Part shown: in pieces, positions 33,433 to 40,836 of the stretch
Layout: the number at the start of each line of letters is the position of its first letter
Position numbering within the stretch: the stretch's first letter is position 1
Source of the DNA: Tumebacillus flagellatus
GTDB taxonomy: Bacteria > Bacillota > Bacilli > Tumebacillales > Tumebacillaceae
Reading direction: 5' to 3'
DNA: 56,902 nt
NCBI RefSeq assembly: GCF_000714935.1
Contig: NZ_JMIR01000027.1
Span: forward strand, 1 to 56,902
Position numbers and translations under genes: made by a program
The notes under the pieces: model-generated
The model's database searches: none
Told to the model about the DNA's origin: nothing
What the model saw: only the letters and a program-made list of their open reading frames with translations

Positions 33433-35877
33433 ATGGATCAAATTGAGGTTGCCGGGGCGCGGTTGCACAATCTCAAGAACGTGAATGCCGTCATCCCCAA
33501 AAAGAAGTTCGTCGTGGTGACCGGCGTGAGCGGATCGGGCAAATCGAGCTTCCTTCTCGATACGCTCCATCAAGAGAGCCAACACCTCTATTTGCGAGCT
33601 GCGGGCCTCTCGCACAACTTCAGCCAAGCGGACTCGTTTGATCTGATTCGCGGCCTGAGCCCGACCATTGCGGTGGAACAGCGCATCGTCGGGAACCTTA
33701 ATCCGCGCTCCGTCGTCGGTACTTCGACTCGCCTCTTGAACTTGCTCGCCCTCGTCTATGCGAATGAGGGGGAGTCGCTCGATGCCGCACACCACGATCG
33801 CAGTGAATTTACCCCCGGGATGTTTCTGTTCAATTCTCCCCACGGTCAGTGCCCTGAATGTCAGGGGCGTGGATCTGTGATGCAGGTGGACTGGCAAGCA
33901 ATCTTTCCAGACAGAAACGCCTCTCTTGAGGAGTTGCATCGCTTTGCGTACTTTTATCCCAAGAAGAAATTCGAAGATAAGGCCTATATTGAAAAGCGGC
34001 TCGTGAATTTTGGAGAACGTTTCGGTGTCACCGCGAGCACGCGTTTTTCTGATCTCTCCTCAGAAGCTCAAGACGTTTTTCTAACCTATAGGCCGCCCCG
34101 TTCCCGTTCGAAATCACAACCGCAGCTGATCTTCTACGGGATTCACACTGTGATGGAAGAGCGCCTCAAGCGAGGGGAGGTAAAAGTTCCGAATCTGCAA
34201 ACGGCGAAGCTGTGCCCCGCCTGTGAGGGGCATCGCATTCAGGAACGAGCGATGCGCGTCCGGTGGCATGGTGCTCATATCGGTGATCTAGGCAGGATGG
34301 AAGCTTCGGAATTGCAGGCGTTCATCCGCAACGTTCAGAATCACCGAGACAAACGCGATGTCACGAGCCGCATTCTCCATGAAATCTTGAAAACGCTGGA
34401 TGCCCTGCAACTTGTCGGTCTCTCCTACTTAACGCTCTACCGCGAACTTCCGACGTTGAGCGGCGGTGAACTCCAACGCCTGCACATCATGCTGCAGTTG
34501 ACCGCGAAGTTCGATTCCGTCATCTACATCTTCGATGAGCCGACCGCCGGGCTGCATGAAACGGAAAAGTCCCAAATGATCAGCAGTTTCAGGCAGCTTC
34601 GTGATGACGGGAATACCGTCATCGTGATCGAGCATGACGAGCAGGTGATCAGAAGCGCCGATACGATCCTCGATTTCGGTCCAGGGGCGGGTCGCTTAGG
34701 GGGAACGCTCCTCTACTCCGGTTCGCTCGACGGGTTCCTCGCCCATGAGACCTCCCTCTCCGCAGCATCCCTTCGGTCGAATTCATGGCCGCCGAAGAGC
34801 TATTCATATGACAGCAAGGAGACCAAATCCCGCTTCACGATAAGCGATGCCCGTACCCACAATCTGCAAGGAATCACCGTCGATGTTCCCTTACACTGTA
34901 TGATCGGGGTCTGCGGGGTATCCGGAAGCGGCAAGAGTTCCTTGATCCTCGACTCGCTGTTGCCGAAACTTGATGAACAGCTGGCACGCCGTGGTGCCGG
35001 TCCCGCTCCCAAATCGGACTTGCTTCCCGAATCGGACGGCGAGGAGAGCGATCAAGTGCTCGTGAGGTCGGTTGCGGAACTGTCTGATGCACCGGATCTA
35101 GACGGATACATTGTCGTGACACAGAAGTTGCCGCGTCGGTTTGAGACCTCGTGCGTCGCGACTTTTTTAGGTGTCTGGGATGCGATTCGCAAGGTGTTTG
35201 CCGCGCAAGAGAGCGCAATTCGTCTAGGACTGGACGCTGGTGCATTTTCGTTCAATTCGACGGGAGCGTGTTCGCAATGCGGCGGGAGCGGGCACACCAA
35301 ACGCTGGATGGGGAACCTCCTGTTTCGAGATCTCTGCACCCTCTGCGATGGTGCACGCTTCCATGCGGAGGTGCTCCAAGTGCGGCATCGAGAGAAGTCG
35401 ATTGCGGACATTCTCAACCTGTCCGTGGAAGACGCTCAGTGTCATTTTGAAGAACATCCAAAGATTCGCAAGATGCTCGGAACGCTCGTCGAGATTGGAA
35501 TGGGTTACATCTCCATGGGGCAAAGCCTCACGACGTTGAGCGGAGGCGAGACGCAACGGCTGAAGCTCGCAAGGGAGTTGGTGAAGGGCAACCCCGGACA
35601 TTATCTGTACGTGTTGGACGAGCCGACGGTTGGACTCAGTCGTTACGACACCGAAAAGTTGCTGATCTTGCTGAATCGATTGGTCAGCAGCGGGCATTCC
35701 GTACTCGTGATTGAACACGATCCGTACGTGCTGTCCTTCTGTGATCACCTGATTGAACTTGGACATGGCGGAGGAAGTCAGGGTGGACGCTTGGTTGCAA
35801 CTGGAACACCCTCTGAGCTAAAAGCCAACGTTGCTTCGGTAACAGGACGTTATCTCATGTCGTCTCCATCTACGTAA
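33433..35877 (+). CDS. UvrA-like ABC ATPase without the UvrB-binding domain
   Basis: 814 residues against about 940 for UvrA. Both ATP sites are intact: Walker A GVSGSGKSS at 31-39 and again near 495, signatures LSGGELQRL near 341 and LSGGETQRL near 702, Walker B IFDEPTAGLHE and VLDEPTVGL. Zinc-finger cysteines are in CPECQGRGS near 140, CPACEGH near 258 and CSQCGGSG with CTLCDG near 613. Where UvrA carries a UvrB-binding insertion of about 120 residues, this protein has only about 15 (111-127), so it cannot bind UvrB in the usual way. Such short UvrA paralogues are linked to antibiotic resistance, as in DrrC. The AraC/GyrI-type neighbour supports a drug-response role. Confidence 0.88.
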   Translation: MDQIEVAGARLHNLKNVNAVIPKKKFVVVTGVSGSGKSSFLLDTLHQESQHLYLRAAGLSHNFSQADSFDLIRGLSPTIAVEQRIVGNLNPRSVVGTSTRLLNLLALVYANEGESLDAAHHDRSEFTPGMFLFNSPHGQCPECQGRGSVMQVDWQAIFPDRNASLEELHRFAYFYPKKKFEDKAYIEKRLVNFGERFGVTASTRFSDLSSEAQDVFLTYRPPRSRSKSQPQLIFYGIHTVMEERLKRGEVKVPNLQTAKLCPACEGHRIQERAMRVRWHGAHIGDLGRMEASELQAFIRNVQNHRDKRDVTSRILHEILKTLDALQLVGLSYLTLYRELPTLSGGELQRLHIMLQLTAKFDSVIYIFDEPTAGLHETEKSQMISSFRQLRDDGNTVIVIEHDEQVIRSADTILDFGPGAGRLGGTLLYSGSLDGFLAHETSLSAASLRSNSWPPKSYSYDSKETKSRFTISDARTHNLQGITVDVPLHCMIGVCGVSGSGKSSLILDSLLPKLDEQLARRGAGPAPKSDLLPESDGEESDQVLVRSVAELSDAPDLDGYIVVTQKLPRRFETSCVATFLGVWDAIRKVFAAQESAIRLGLDAGAFSFNSTGACSQCGGSGHTKRWMGNLLFRDLCTLCDGARFHAEVLQVRHREKSIADILNLSVEDAQCHFEEHPKIRKMLGTLVEIGMGYISMGQSLTTLSGGETQRLKLARELVKGNPGHYLYVLDEPTVGLSRYDTEKLLILLNRLVSSGHSVLVIEHDPYVLSFCDHLIELGHGGGSQGGRLVATGTPSELKANVASVTGRYLMSSPST

Positions 35878-36006
35878 GGTCCTCGTCAAATCAGGCAAAC
35901 TGAAGAAGTCACGAATCCAGTATCCTGATCGCTTTAATGGAGGATTGAATTATGCTATGCTTGGAGAATCTAGAGATATTATCATTCAAAGGGGTTTCGA
36001 ACCAAT

Positions 36007-36762
36007 ATGGCTTTGCATCGGTATTCCCGCACAGAATTGGTTATCGGGCCGGAGGGCCTGGAGAAATTGAAAAACAGCACGGTCGTCGTGCTCGGCATGG
36101 GCGGCGTGGGCTCGTATGCGGTGGAAGCGCTTGCCCGCAGCGGCGTCGGCCGCCTCGTGCTTGTGGATAAGGACGACGTTGACATCACCAACATCAACCG
36201 TCAAATCCCCGCTCTCACCCACACGGTCGGCTTGGACAAAGTCGATGTCATGGCCGAGCGCGTCAAGCAGATCGACCCGGAAATCGACGTGGTTCCGCTC
36301 AAGATCTTCTATCTGGAGGAAACGAAGGATTCGATTTTTGAATACAACCCGGACTATGTTGTCGACGCCATCGACACGATCTCGGCGAAGATCCTCGCCA
36401 TCGTCGAGTGCAACAAGCGCGGCATTCCGATCGTCTCTTCGATGGGCGCCGCGAACAAAATCGACCCGACGCAGTTCCGCGTCATGGACATCTCCAAGAC
36501 CAAGATCGACCCGATCGCCAAGATCATCCGCCGCAAGTTAAAGGACTATGGCATCTACAAGGGCGTCAAAGTCGTCTGCTCGCTGGAAAACCCGCGCAAA
36601 CCGCGCGAGGACGTCACCGACCAGATCGTCCCGCAAGCCGTCAAGGAAGGCGAAGCACCGCGCAAAGCGAAAAACCCGCCCGCGTCCATCGCTTTCGTCC
36701 CGCCGGTCGCCGGACTGACGCTCTCCTACGTCGTCGTCACCGACTTGGTCGGCATCAAGTAA
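36007..36762 (+). CDS. tcdA: tRNA threonylcarbamoyladenosine dehydratase
   Basis: 251 residues, E1-like ThiF/MoeB fold. It uses ATP to cyclise t6A37 to ct6A in tRNAs that read ANN codons. The nucleotide site is VVLGMGGVGSYAVEALARSG near 27-46, with DKDDVDITNINRQ after it, DAIDTISAK near 120 and the cysteine-containing VVCSLENPRKPR near 191. AAAGGGG precedes the ATG. Full length for the family. It ends at a bidirectional terminator. Cytoplasmic. Confidence 0.92.
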   Translation: MALHRYSRTELVIGPEGLEKLKNSTVVVLGMGGVGSYAVEALARSGVGRLVLVDKDDVDITNINRQIPALTHTVGLDKVDVMAERVKQIDPEIDVVPLKIFYLEETKDSIFEYNPDYVVDAIDTISAKILAIVECNKRGIPIVSSMGAANKIDPTQFRVMDISKTKIDPIAKIIRRKLKDYGIYKGVKVVCSLENPRKPREDVTDQIVPQAVKEGEAPRKAKNPPASIAFVPPVAGLTLSYVVVTDLVGIK

Positions 36763-36784
36763 GAAATCCACCGCCCTGCCCGAC

Positions 36785-36823
36785 AAAAAAGGAACGCGCC
36801 CGCACTGGCCGCGTTCCTTTTTA
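36785..36823. terminator. Bidirectional terminator between tcdA and kptA
   Basis: GGAACGCG / CGCGTTCC stem flanked by A6 and T5; works for both convergent genes and overlaps the last bases of kptA. Confidence 0.85.
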
Positions 36824-37363
36824 CTGCACGCGAATGTATTTCGCCGGCACCCGATCCGCCAGCCAGATGTTCTCTCCGCCGTTGTAAAAAACTTCACCGT
36901 CCGCCCACGCTTCCTCTGCGAGGATCACGAGAAGCGTCGGCGCGGCACTGCGGCGCTTGCCGACTTTGCCCGCCGTCTCGGTGTCTGTGGACAAGTGCAC
37001 ATAGTGGCGGCCCATCGGCAGCAACCCCTGCGCCAAGATGCTCTCCACAAACTTCGGCGCCGTCCCGTGGTAGAGAAGTTGCGGCGGTTTCGCGGGCGTC
37101 TTCACCACTTTCTGCGGGACGGAATGCCCGTACCGCGCCCGAATCCGGTCGTCCTCGATCTCAAACCGTTTCTTGTCAAACGCGCCGGACATCTGCACCA
37201 GATCTTCCCGCGTCACGCCGGCAAACGCCCGCGAGTACCCGCGCAATTCGGTCAACAGCTGCTCCACGTCGACCCAGCCTTCCTCGTCCAACTCCAATTC
37301 AAATTCCCACGGCGCATGGCGCAGCGCGTACGAGAGCGTCTTACTCAATTTTACAAAGTCCAT
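36821..37363 (-). CDS. kptA: RNA 2'-phosphotransferase (Tpt1/KptA family)
   Basis: 180 residues, normal length. The enzyme transfers a 2'-phosphate from RNA to NAD+, giving ADP-ribose 1'',2''-cyclic phosphate. Conserved segments are LSKTLSYALRHAP (family Arg-His), GWVDVEQLL, RARYGHS near 126, LYHGT and GLLPMGRHYVHLS with its catalytic Arg, His and Ser. The physiological substrate in bacteria is unknown, since they lack the tRNA splicing that needs Tpt1; ThpR in this window could generate 2'-phosphate ends. The start lies beside an array of DnaA-box-like repeats. Confidence 0.92.
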   Translation of the reverse strand: MDFVKLSKTLSYALRHAPWEFELELDEEGWVDVEQLLTELRGYSRAFAGVTREDLVQMSGAFDKKRFEIEDDRIRARYGHSVPQKVVKTPAKPPQLLYHGTAPKFVESILAQGLLPMGRHYVHLSTDTETAGKVGKRRSAAPTLLVILAEEAWADGEVFYNGGENIWLADRVPAKYIRVQ

Positions 37364-37435
37364 TTATCCCCAACCCCCAATGTTATTCACAATTTCTATC
37401 CACAATATCCACAGCGGTTATCCACGATATCCACA
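37364..37435 (+). repeat. Tandem array of DnaA-box-like 9-mers
   Basis: Six same-direction 9-mers resemble the DnaA box TTATNCACA: TTATCCCCA at 37364, TTATTCACA at 37383 (a full consensus match), CTATCCACA at 37396, ATATCCACA at 37405, TTATCCACG at 37418 and ATATCCACA at 37427. The last four form two 22-base units (37396-37417 and 37418-37439). The first 9-mer overlaps the kptA ribosome site and may be chance. It is not beside dnaA/dnaN, so it may be a DnaA-binding cluster rather than an origin. Confidence 0.6.
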
Positions 37436-37466
37436 AAAAAGGGAGCGTGTTGTCCGCTCCCTCCAG
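37435..37466 (-). terminator. Intrinsic terminator of the 147-residue gene
   Basis: GGGAGCG / CGCTCCC stem (37441-37461) with a T6 tail on the minus strand, 10 bases past the stop. Confidence 0.85.
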
Positions 37467-37475
37467 TTTACCAAA

Positions 37476-37919
37476 TTATTCATATCGTTTGTCATGATAG
37501 AGCACATACCCGACCGGGTGATGCGTGAAGTGCAACACCGGATCACCGGGGTTGTCCGTTGTGGCGTAGGCGTGGTTTCTGTCGATGTACTCGCCCTGCA
37601 ACTCGATCGGTTGCCCGGCTTCCAATCCCGCGATGCGCTGCTTCAGTCCCAGATGGTCGCCGAACCGAACGGCACAAAATGCTTCCGGCAACACCAGCGA
37701 GGCGTCAGCGCCCTGGATCGAGAGCACTTCGATGTGGTCGATCAGGAAATGCATGTGGCTGACAGGCCCGTCGGACTTGTCCGGTTCAACCAGTTTCACC
37801 ACCGCTTTGCAATGCAGCAACGGTCCCTTCAACGAAAGCGCGTACTTGTGGTGCGGCAATTCGCAGTTCGCAAGCGTGTGCCCGAAGATCGGATGGCGGA
37901 GCAGTTGCTCTTGGGACAT
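37476..37919 (-). CDS. Hypothetical cytoplasmic protein, 147 residues
   Basis: Start at 37919, preceded by GGAGGTG. No family recognised. The protein is beta-rich by eye and histidine-rich: HPIFGHTLANCELPHH, HMHFLIDHIEV, HFTHHPVGYVLYHDKRYE. The repeated histidines could bind metal, but their pattern is not one I can name. No signal peptide or membrane segment. It sits alone between terminators next to the DnaA-box-like array. Confidence 0.72.
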   Translation of the reverse strand: MSQEQLLRHPIFGHTLANCELPHHKYALSLKGPLLHCKAVVKLVEPDKSDGPVSHMHFLIDHIEVLSIQGADASLVLPEAFCAVRFGDHLGLKQRIAGLEAGQPIELQGEYIDRNHAYATTDNPGDPVLHFTHHPVGYVLYHDKRYE

Positions 37920-37989
37920 CGAAAACACCTCCGGAGGATTGTGTTCACTGCCTGCTCTTATTATAAATCATAATTTTCAAAAAGAATAG

Positions 37990-38032
37990 ATAAAAAGAAA
38001 ACCCCGGCTTACGAAGCCGAGGTGGTTTTCAT
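37990..38032 (-). terminator. Terminator overlapping the 3' end of the 92-residue gene
   Basis: CCTCGGCTT / AAGCCGGGG stem and a T-rich tail on the minus strand. The stem includes the stop codon at 38009-38011, so terminator and coding sequence share bases. Confidence 0.75.
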
Positions 38033-38287
38033 GCGTGTAAAGCGAAACATCGCGAGACCTGCAAACGAAAGGAACAACAACGTCTGCACTTCATGCAGCT
38101 CCGTCCGGTACACCACGCTGGACGTGATGTCGGTCACGGCCAACGCCAAGAACAAAATGCCTCCCCAGAAATAGGCGGAGCGCATTCCTTCCTCCTGCCG
38201 TTTGTAAAACGCGAACTTTACCAGTACCATCAATGCCGCGAACACGAACACACCGATCATCAGTCCGTTGAACAGAATCATAGACAT
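38009..38287 (-). CDS. Small membrane protein, 92 residues
   Basis: Three hydrophobic helices (about residues 4-26, 39-58 and 68-83) joined by a basic loop (KFAFYKRQEEGMRS) and ending in a short basic tail. AAAGGTGTGA precedes the ATG. No family recognised and no cysteine or catalytic motif. It has its own terminator, and its upstream neighbour is a decayed gene. Probably an integral membrane protein of unknown role. Confidence 0.68.
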   Translation of the reverse strand: MSMILFNGLMIGVFVFAALMVLVKFAFYKRQEEGMRSAYFWGGILFLALAVTDITSSVVYRTELHEVQTLLFLSFAGLAMFRFTRMKTTSAS

Positions 38288-38424
38288 GTGCTGTCACACC
38301 TTTCTCACGAGACTTGTTTGTAAGTTAGACGAATCTGTGCAGAAAAGGTTTCATACTTCCCGTGATTTTTTCATAGAAAGTACGAATTCTGTGTCTACAT
38401 TATGTCCGTCCGCCGGCCGGTCTG

Positions 38425-38634
38425 TCAGTCGGCGAGTTCGATGCGGTTGCGCCCGTTCGCTTTGGCACGGTACAGGGCGTGATCCGCTTTTAGAACAGCG
38501 AAACCGGCGAGGCAGAGGCGTTCTGCACCGCGTCCGCAAACGCCAGATCATGCAGCCGGCGGTTCCCGAATCCGGGCAGCCCGTCGATCCCCGCGAGACG
38601 CTGGGTCTGGAGAAAGCCCTCCTGAGTTTTTAAA
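38425..38634 (-). pseudogene. Decayed GGDEF (diguanylate cyclase) gene remnant
   Basis: On the minus strand, the part from about 38634 encodes QRLAGIDGLPGFGNRRLHD and then ASPVSLF before a stop near 38487: the first 45 residues of a GGDEF domain. In another frame from 38490 to the stop at 38425 it encodes KADHALYRAKANGRNRIELA plus D, the last helix of the same domain. About 100 codons between them, including the active site, are missing, so a deletion with frameshift joined the ends. No promoter or function is expected. This remnant occupies most of the otherwise gene-free stretch 38288-38730. Confidence 0.85.
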
Positions 38635-38672
38635 GACTTTATTCGACATGGATCTCCACAATCCTTGTGTTG

Positions 38673-38706
38673 TAAAAAAAGAACAGCCCGCGAAAGGGGC
38701 TGCTCA
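38673..38706 (-). terminator. Intrinsic terminator of the recombinase-like gene
   Basis: AGCAGCCCC / GGGCTGTT stem with T7 on the minus strand, about 25 bases past the stop at 38731. Confidence 0.85.
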
Positions 38707-38730
38707 TTCATTATAAAGTATTCGGTATCC

Positions 38731-39600
38731 CTACAAATCCAACGCCGAGATGAATTTTTGATATTCGTTCGCACGCACGCCGCCCGCCGGGACGAGGACT
38801 TCCAGCGAGTTGGTGCTTTTCAATCCGAGCATCTGCGCGACGTGACCGATGTCGATTCCTTGCTCAATCATGTGCGCCGCCAGCGACCGGCGCAGCGAAG
38901 AGAGCGCGATATGTCCTTCGAGTTTGGCCTCTTTGGCCGTCTCCACGAATAATACTTGCAGGCGCGCCAAGCGGATCGGGCCTTTTTCGTCCACGAAGAC
39001 GTTCGGCAGTTTGCTTTTGGTCGCGCGGATGTATTTTTTGATCAGGTCTTTGAGCTTGCGCGAGAAAAACACCAACCGGTCGCGTTCGCCCTGCTTGTTT
39101 TTGACCACCATAAACAAATCGTCCCACGAGATGTCGTCTTGCGTCAGGCGGCCCAATTCGTCCGGTCGAAGCCCCGCTTCGTACATCGTCGTGAAGATCG
39201 CGCGCCGCTTCACGTCATGGCACGCGATGATGAAACGCTTCATCTCGTCGATCGTCAGCGGCCTTGGCAAAGCCATGATGTAAGAGCGGCTTTCGCTGAT
39301 CAAGTCGTCCATGTCGGCCGACTCCCCGCGCTCCGCCAAGAACTTGTAAAAGTTTTTCACCGCTTTGTATTTGCGGTGTACGAGTTTTTCCGACTTGCCT
39401 CCCTCGCGCAATTCCCGGCCGAAGTCATTGACGTCGTCTTCTGTCAAGGCACTGAAGGGCTTGTCGCGCTTGGCAAGGAAATCGGAAAATTGCCCGAGAT
39501 CAAGCAACACCCCTTGCACCGTCCCCGGCGACTTTTTCTTCTCCTCGAGGTACGTTCCGAACGCCTGAATCTGAGCTTCGTGTTCAGCTTTACCTGTCAT
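38731..39600 (-). CDS. Tyrosine-recombinase-fold protein lacking catalytic residues
   Basis: 289 residues from the ATG at 39600, preceded by GGAGGGG. The N-terminal SAM-like core-binding domain (about 1-95) and C-terminal integrase domain are full length. The first catalytic arginine is present in YEAGLRPDELGRL, and a lysine in VVKNKQGERDR. In box II, however, the usual H-x-x-R-H reads SSLRRS (only Arg kept), LGH reads LGL, and the nucleophilic tyrosine position reads leucine in STNSLEVLV. It is thus probably a DNA-binding protein unable to recombine, unless the tyrosine in NEYQKF acts. No mobile element surrounds it. Confidence 0.82.
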   Translation of the reverse strand: MTGKAEHEAQIQAFGTYLEEKKKSPGTVQGVLLDLGQFSDFLAKRDKPFSALTEDDVNDFGRELREGGKSEKLVHRKYKAVKNFYKFLAERGESADMDDLISESRSYIMALPRPLTIDEMKRFIIACHDVKRRAIFTTMYEAGLRPDELGRLTQDDISWDDLFMVVKNKQGERDRLVFFSRKLKDLIKKYIRATKSKLPNVFVDEKGPIRLARLQVLFVETAKEAKLEGHIALSSLRRSLAAHMIEQGIDIGHVAQMLGLKSTNSLEVLVPAGGVRANEYQKFISALDL

Positions 39601-39704
39601 GGGTTCCCCTCCACTTTCATACTCACCGTCATATTTTGAACCAAACTCAGCAGAGAATGCAAGCGTCTTTCTACTATAGGCGGCAACTGGAAACTCTAGA
39701 ACTC

Positions 39705-39733
39705 GTGACAAGCCCTCCTCGATTTGTTATATT
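39705..39733 (+). promoter_or_regulatory. Sigma-A-type promoter of the queDEC operon
   Basis: GTGACA (39705-39710), a 17-base spacer and TATATT (39728-39733): five of six matches in each box. The queD start is 34 bases further on. I saw no convincing preQ1 aptamer in the short leader. Confidence 0.75.
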
Positions 39734-39766
39734 GGAGTTTAGACTACTGCGGGAAAGGTGTGAATC

Positions 39767-40189
39767 ATGATGACCCAAGTACCTTACCATATGAAGGAAG
39801 TTGCGGTGACGAAGATTTTTACGTTCGACTCCGCGCATCGACTCGACGATTATATCGGCAAGTGCGCCAACCTGCACGGCCATACCTATAAACTCGAAGT
39901 CACGATCAAGGGCCGGACGGATCACCGCGGCATCGTGGTGGATTTCGGCGATATCAAGTCCATTGTCAATGAACAGATCATCGGCAAGTACGACCATCGT
40001 TTTCTCAACGATCTGATGGATTTCAACACGACGGCGGAGAACATGGTCGTGCATTTCTTTGAGATCATCGACTCCTATCTGCAACAGATCGACAACGCGA
40101 CCCCAGTGCGCCTGGTTAAGTGCCGCCTCTGGGAAACCCCGTCGGCGTACGCGGAAGTCACGTGGGAGGATTTCCATGCGGCTCAATGA
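39767..40189 (+). CDS. queD: 6-carboxy-5,6,7,8-tetrahydropterin synthase
   Basis: 140 residues, T-fold. It converts dihydroneopterin triphosphate to 6-carboxytetrahydropterin, the first committed step to preQ0 and queuosine. Zinc-binding histidines are in FDSAHRL and NLHGHTYKL, with the catalytic cysteine in GKCANLHGH and the acidic RLWETPSAYAEV at the C-terminus. AAAGGTG precedes the ATG; a second ATG follows directly. First gene of queD-queE-queC; its end overlaps queE by 14 bases. Confidence 0.94.
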   Translation: MMTQVPYHMKEVAVTKIFTFDSAHRLDDYIGKCANLHGHTYKLEVTIKGRTDHRGIVVDFGDIKSIVNEQIIGKYDHRFLNDLMDFNTTAENMVVHFFEIIDSYLQQIDNATPVRLVKCRLWETPSAYAEVTWEDFHAAQ

Positions 40190-40832
40190 GTTGTTCCTCT
40201 CCATTCAAGGTGAAACGTCCTCGGCGGGGCTTCCGACGATCTTCGTGCGTTTTACCGGGTGCAACTTGCGCTGCACGTACTGTGATACGAAATACTCCTA
40301 CTACGAAGGCGATCCGATCACGCCGGAGCAAGTGATGGAGCAAATTCGGGCGCTTAAAGTCAAGCGCGTCTGCTTGACCGGTGGCGAGCCGCTGATCCAA
40401 CCGCGCCAAGAAACACAAGTGCTGTTGGACATGCTGGCGAACGAGGGCTATGAAGTCTCGATTGAAACGGACGGCTCGATCGACATCTCGAAGTACACGA
40501 TGCATGAGAACCAGCGTTTCATCGTCGACATGAAAGTCCCGTCCTCCGGCATGAGCGAGCGCATGCACTGGGCGAACTTGCGCCATCTCGTCCCGAACCG
40601 CGACGAAGTGAAATTTGTCGTCGGAAACCGCGAAGACTACGAGTGGTGCACCAACTTGGTTCGCGAATACGATCTCGACCCGGCGAAAGGCTACCAGCTG
40701 ATCTTCTCGCCGATCTTCCGCGAAATCGAATTGGAGCAACTGGTGAACTGGATTTTGGAAGACGGCCTCGACGCCCGCTTCCAAGTCCAACTGCACAAGA
40801 TCGTCTGGGACCCGGACAAGCGAGGAGTGTAA
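40176..40832 (+). CDS. queE: 7-carboxy-7-deazaguanine synthase (radical SAM)
   Basis: 218 residues from the ATG at 40176, which has GGGAGG inside queD. A short radical-SAM enzyme that rearranges 6-carboxytetrahydropterin to 7-carboxy-7-deazaguanine. The iron-sulfur motif is FTGCNLRCTYCDTKYSYYEG near residue 29, and TGGEPLIQ near 70 binds SAM. Translational coupling to queD is implied by the overlap. Needs Mg2+, SAM and a reduced 4Fe-4S cluster in the cytoplasm. Confidence 0.94.
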   Translation: MRLNELFLSIQGETSSAGLPTIFVRFTGCNLRCTYCDTKYSYYEGDPITPEQVMEQIRALKVKRVCLTGGEPLIQPRQETQVLLDMLANEGYEVSIETDGSIDISKYTMHENQRFIVDMKVPSSGMSERMHWANLRHLVPNRDEVKFVVGNREDYEWCTNLVREYDLDPAKGYQLIFSPIFREIELEQLVNWILEDGLDARFQVQLHKIVWDPDKRGV

Positions 40833-40836
40833 CCCC

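Noticed and set aside
35952-36170. Frame with a good GGAGG site just before tcdA
   Set aside because: After about 25 codons it overlaps tcdA and becomes Arg-rich. tcdA has its own site and start; the upstream frame could only be a leader peptide, and nothing supports that.
38731-39600. Integrative element around the recombinase-like gene
   Set aside because: No tRNA gene, attachment-site repeat, relaxase, phage or transposase gene is nearby, and the catalytic tyrosine is missing.
39601-39766. Possible preQ1 riboswitch upstream of queD
   Set aside because: The leader after the promoter is about 30 bases and shows neither the preQ1-I hairpin with A-rich tail nor the preQ1-II layout.
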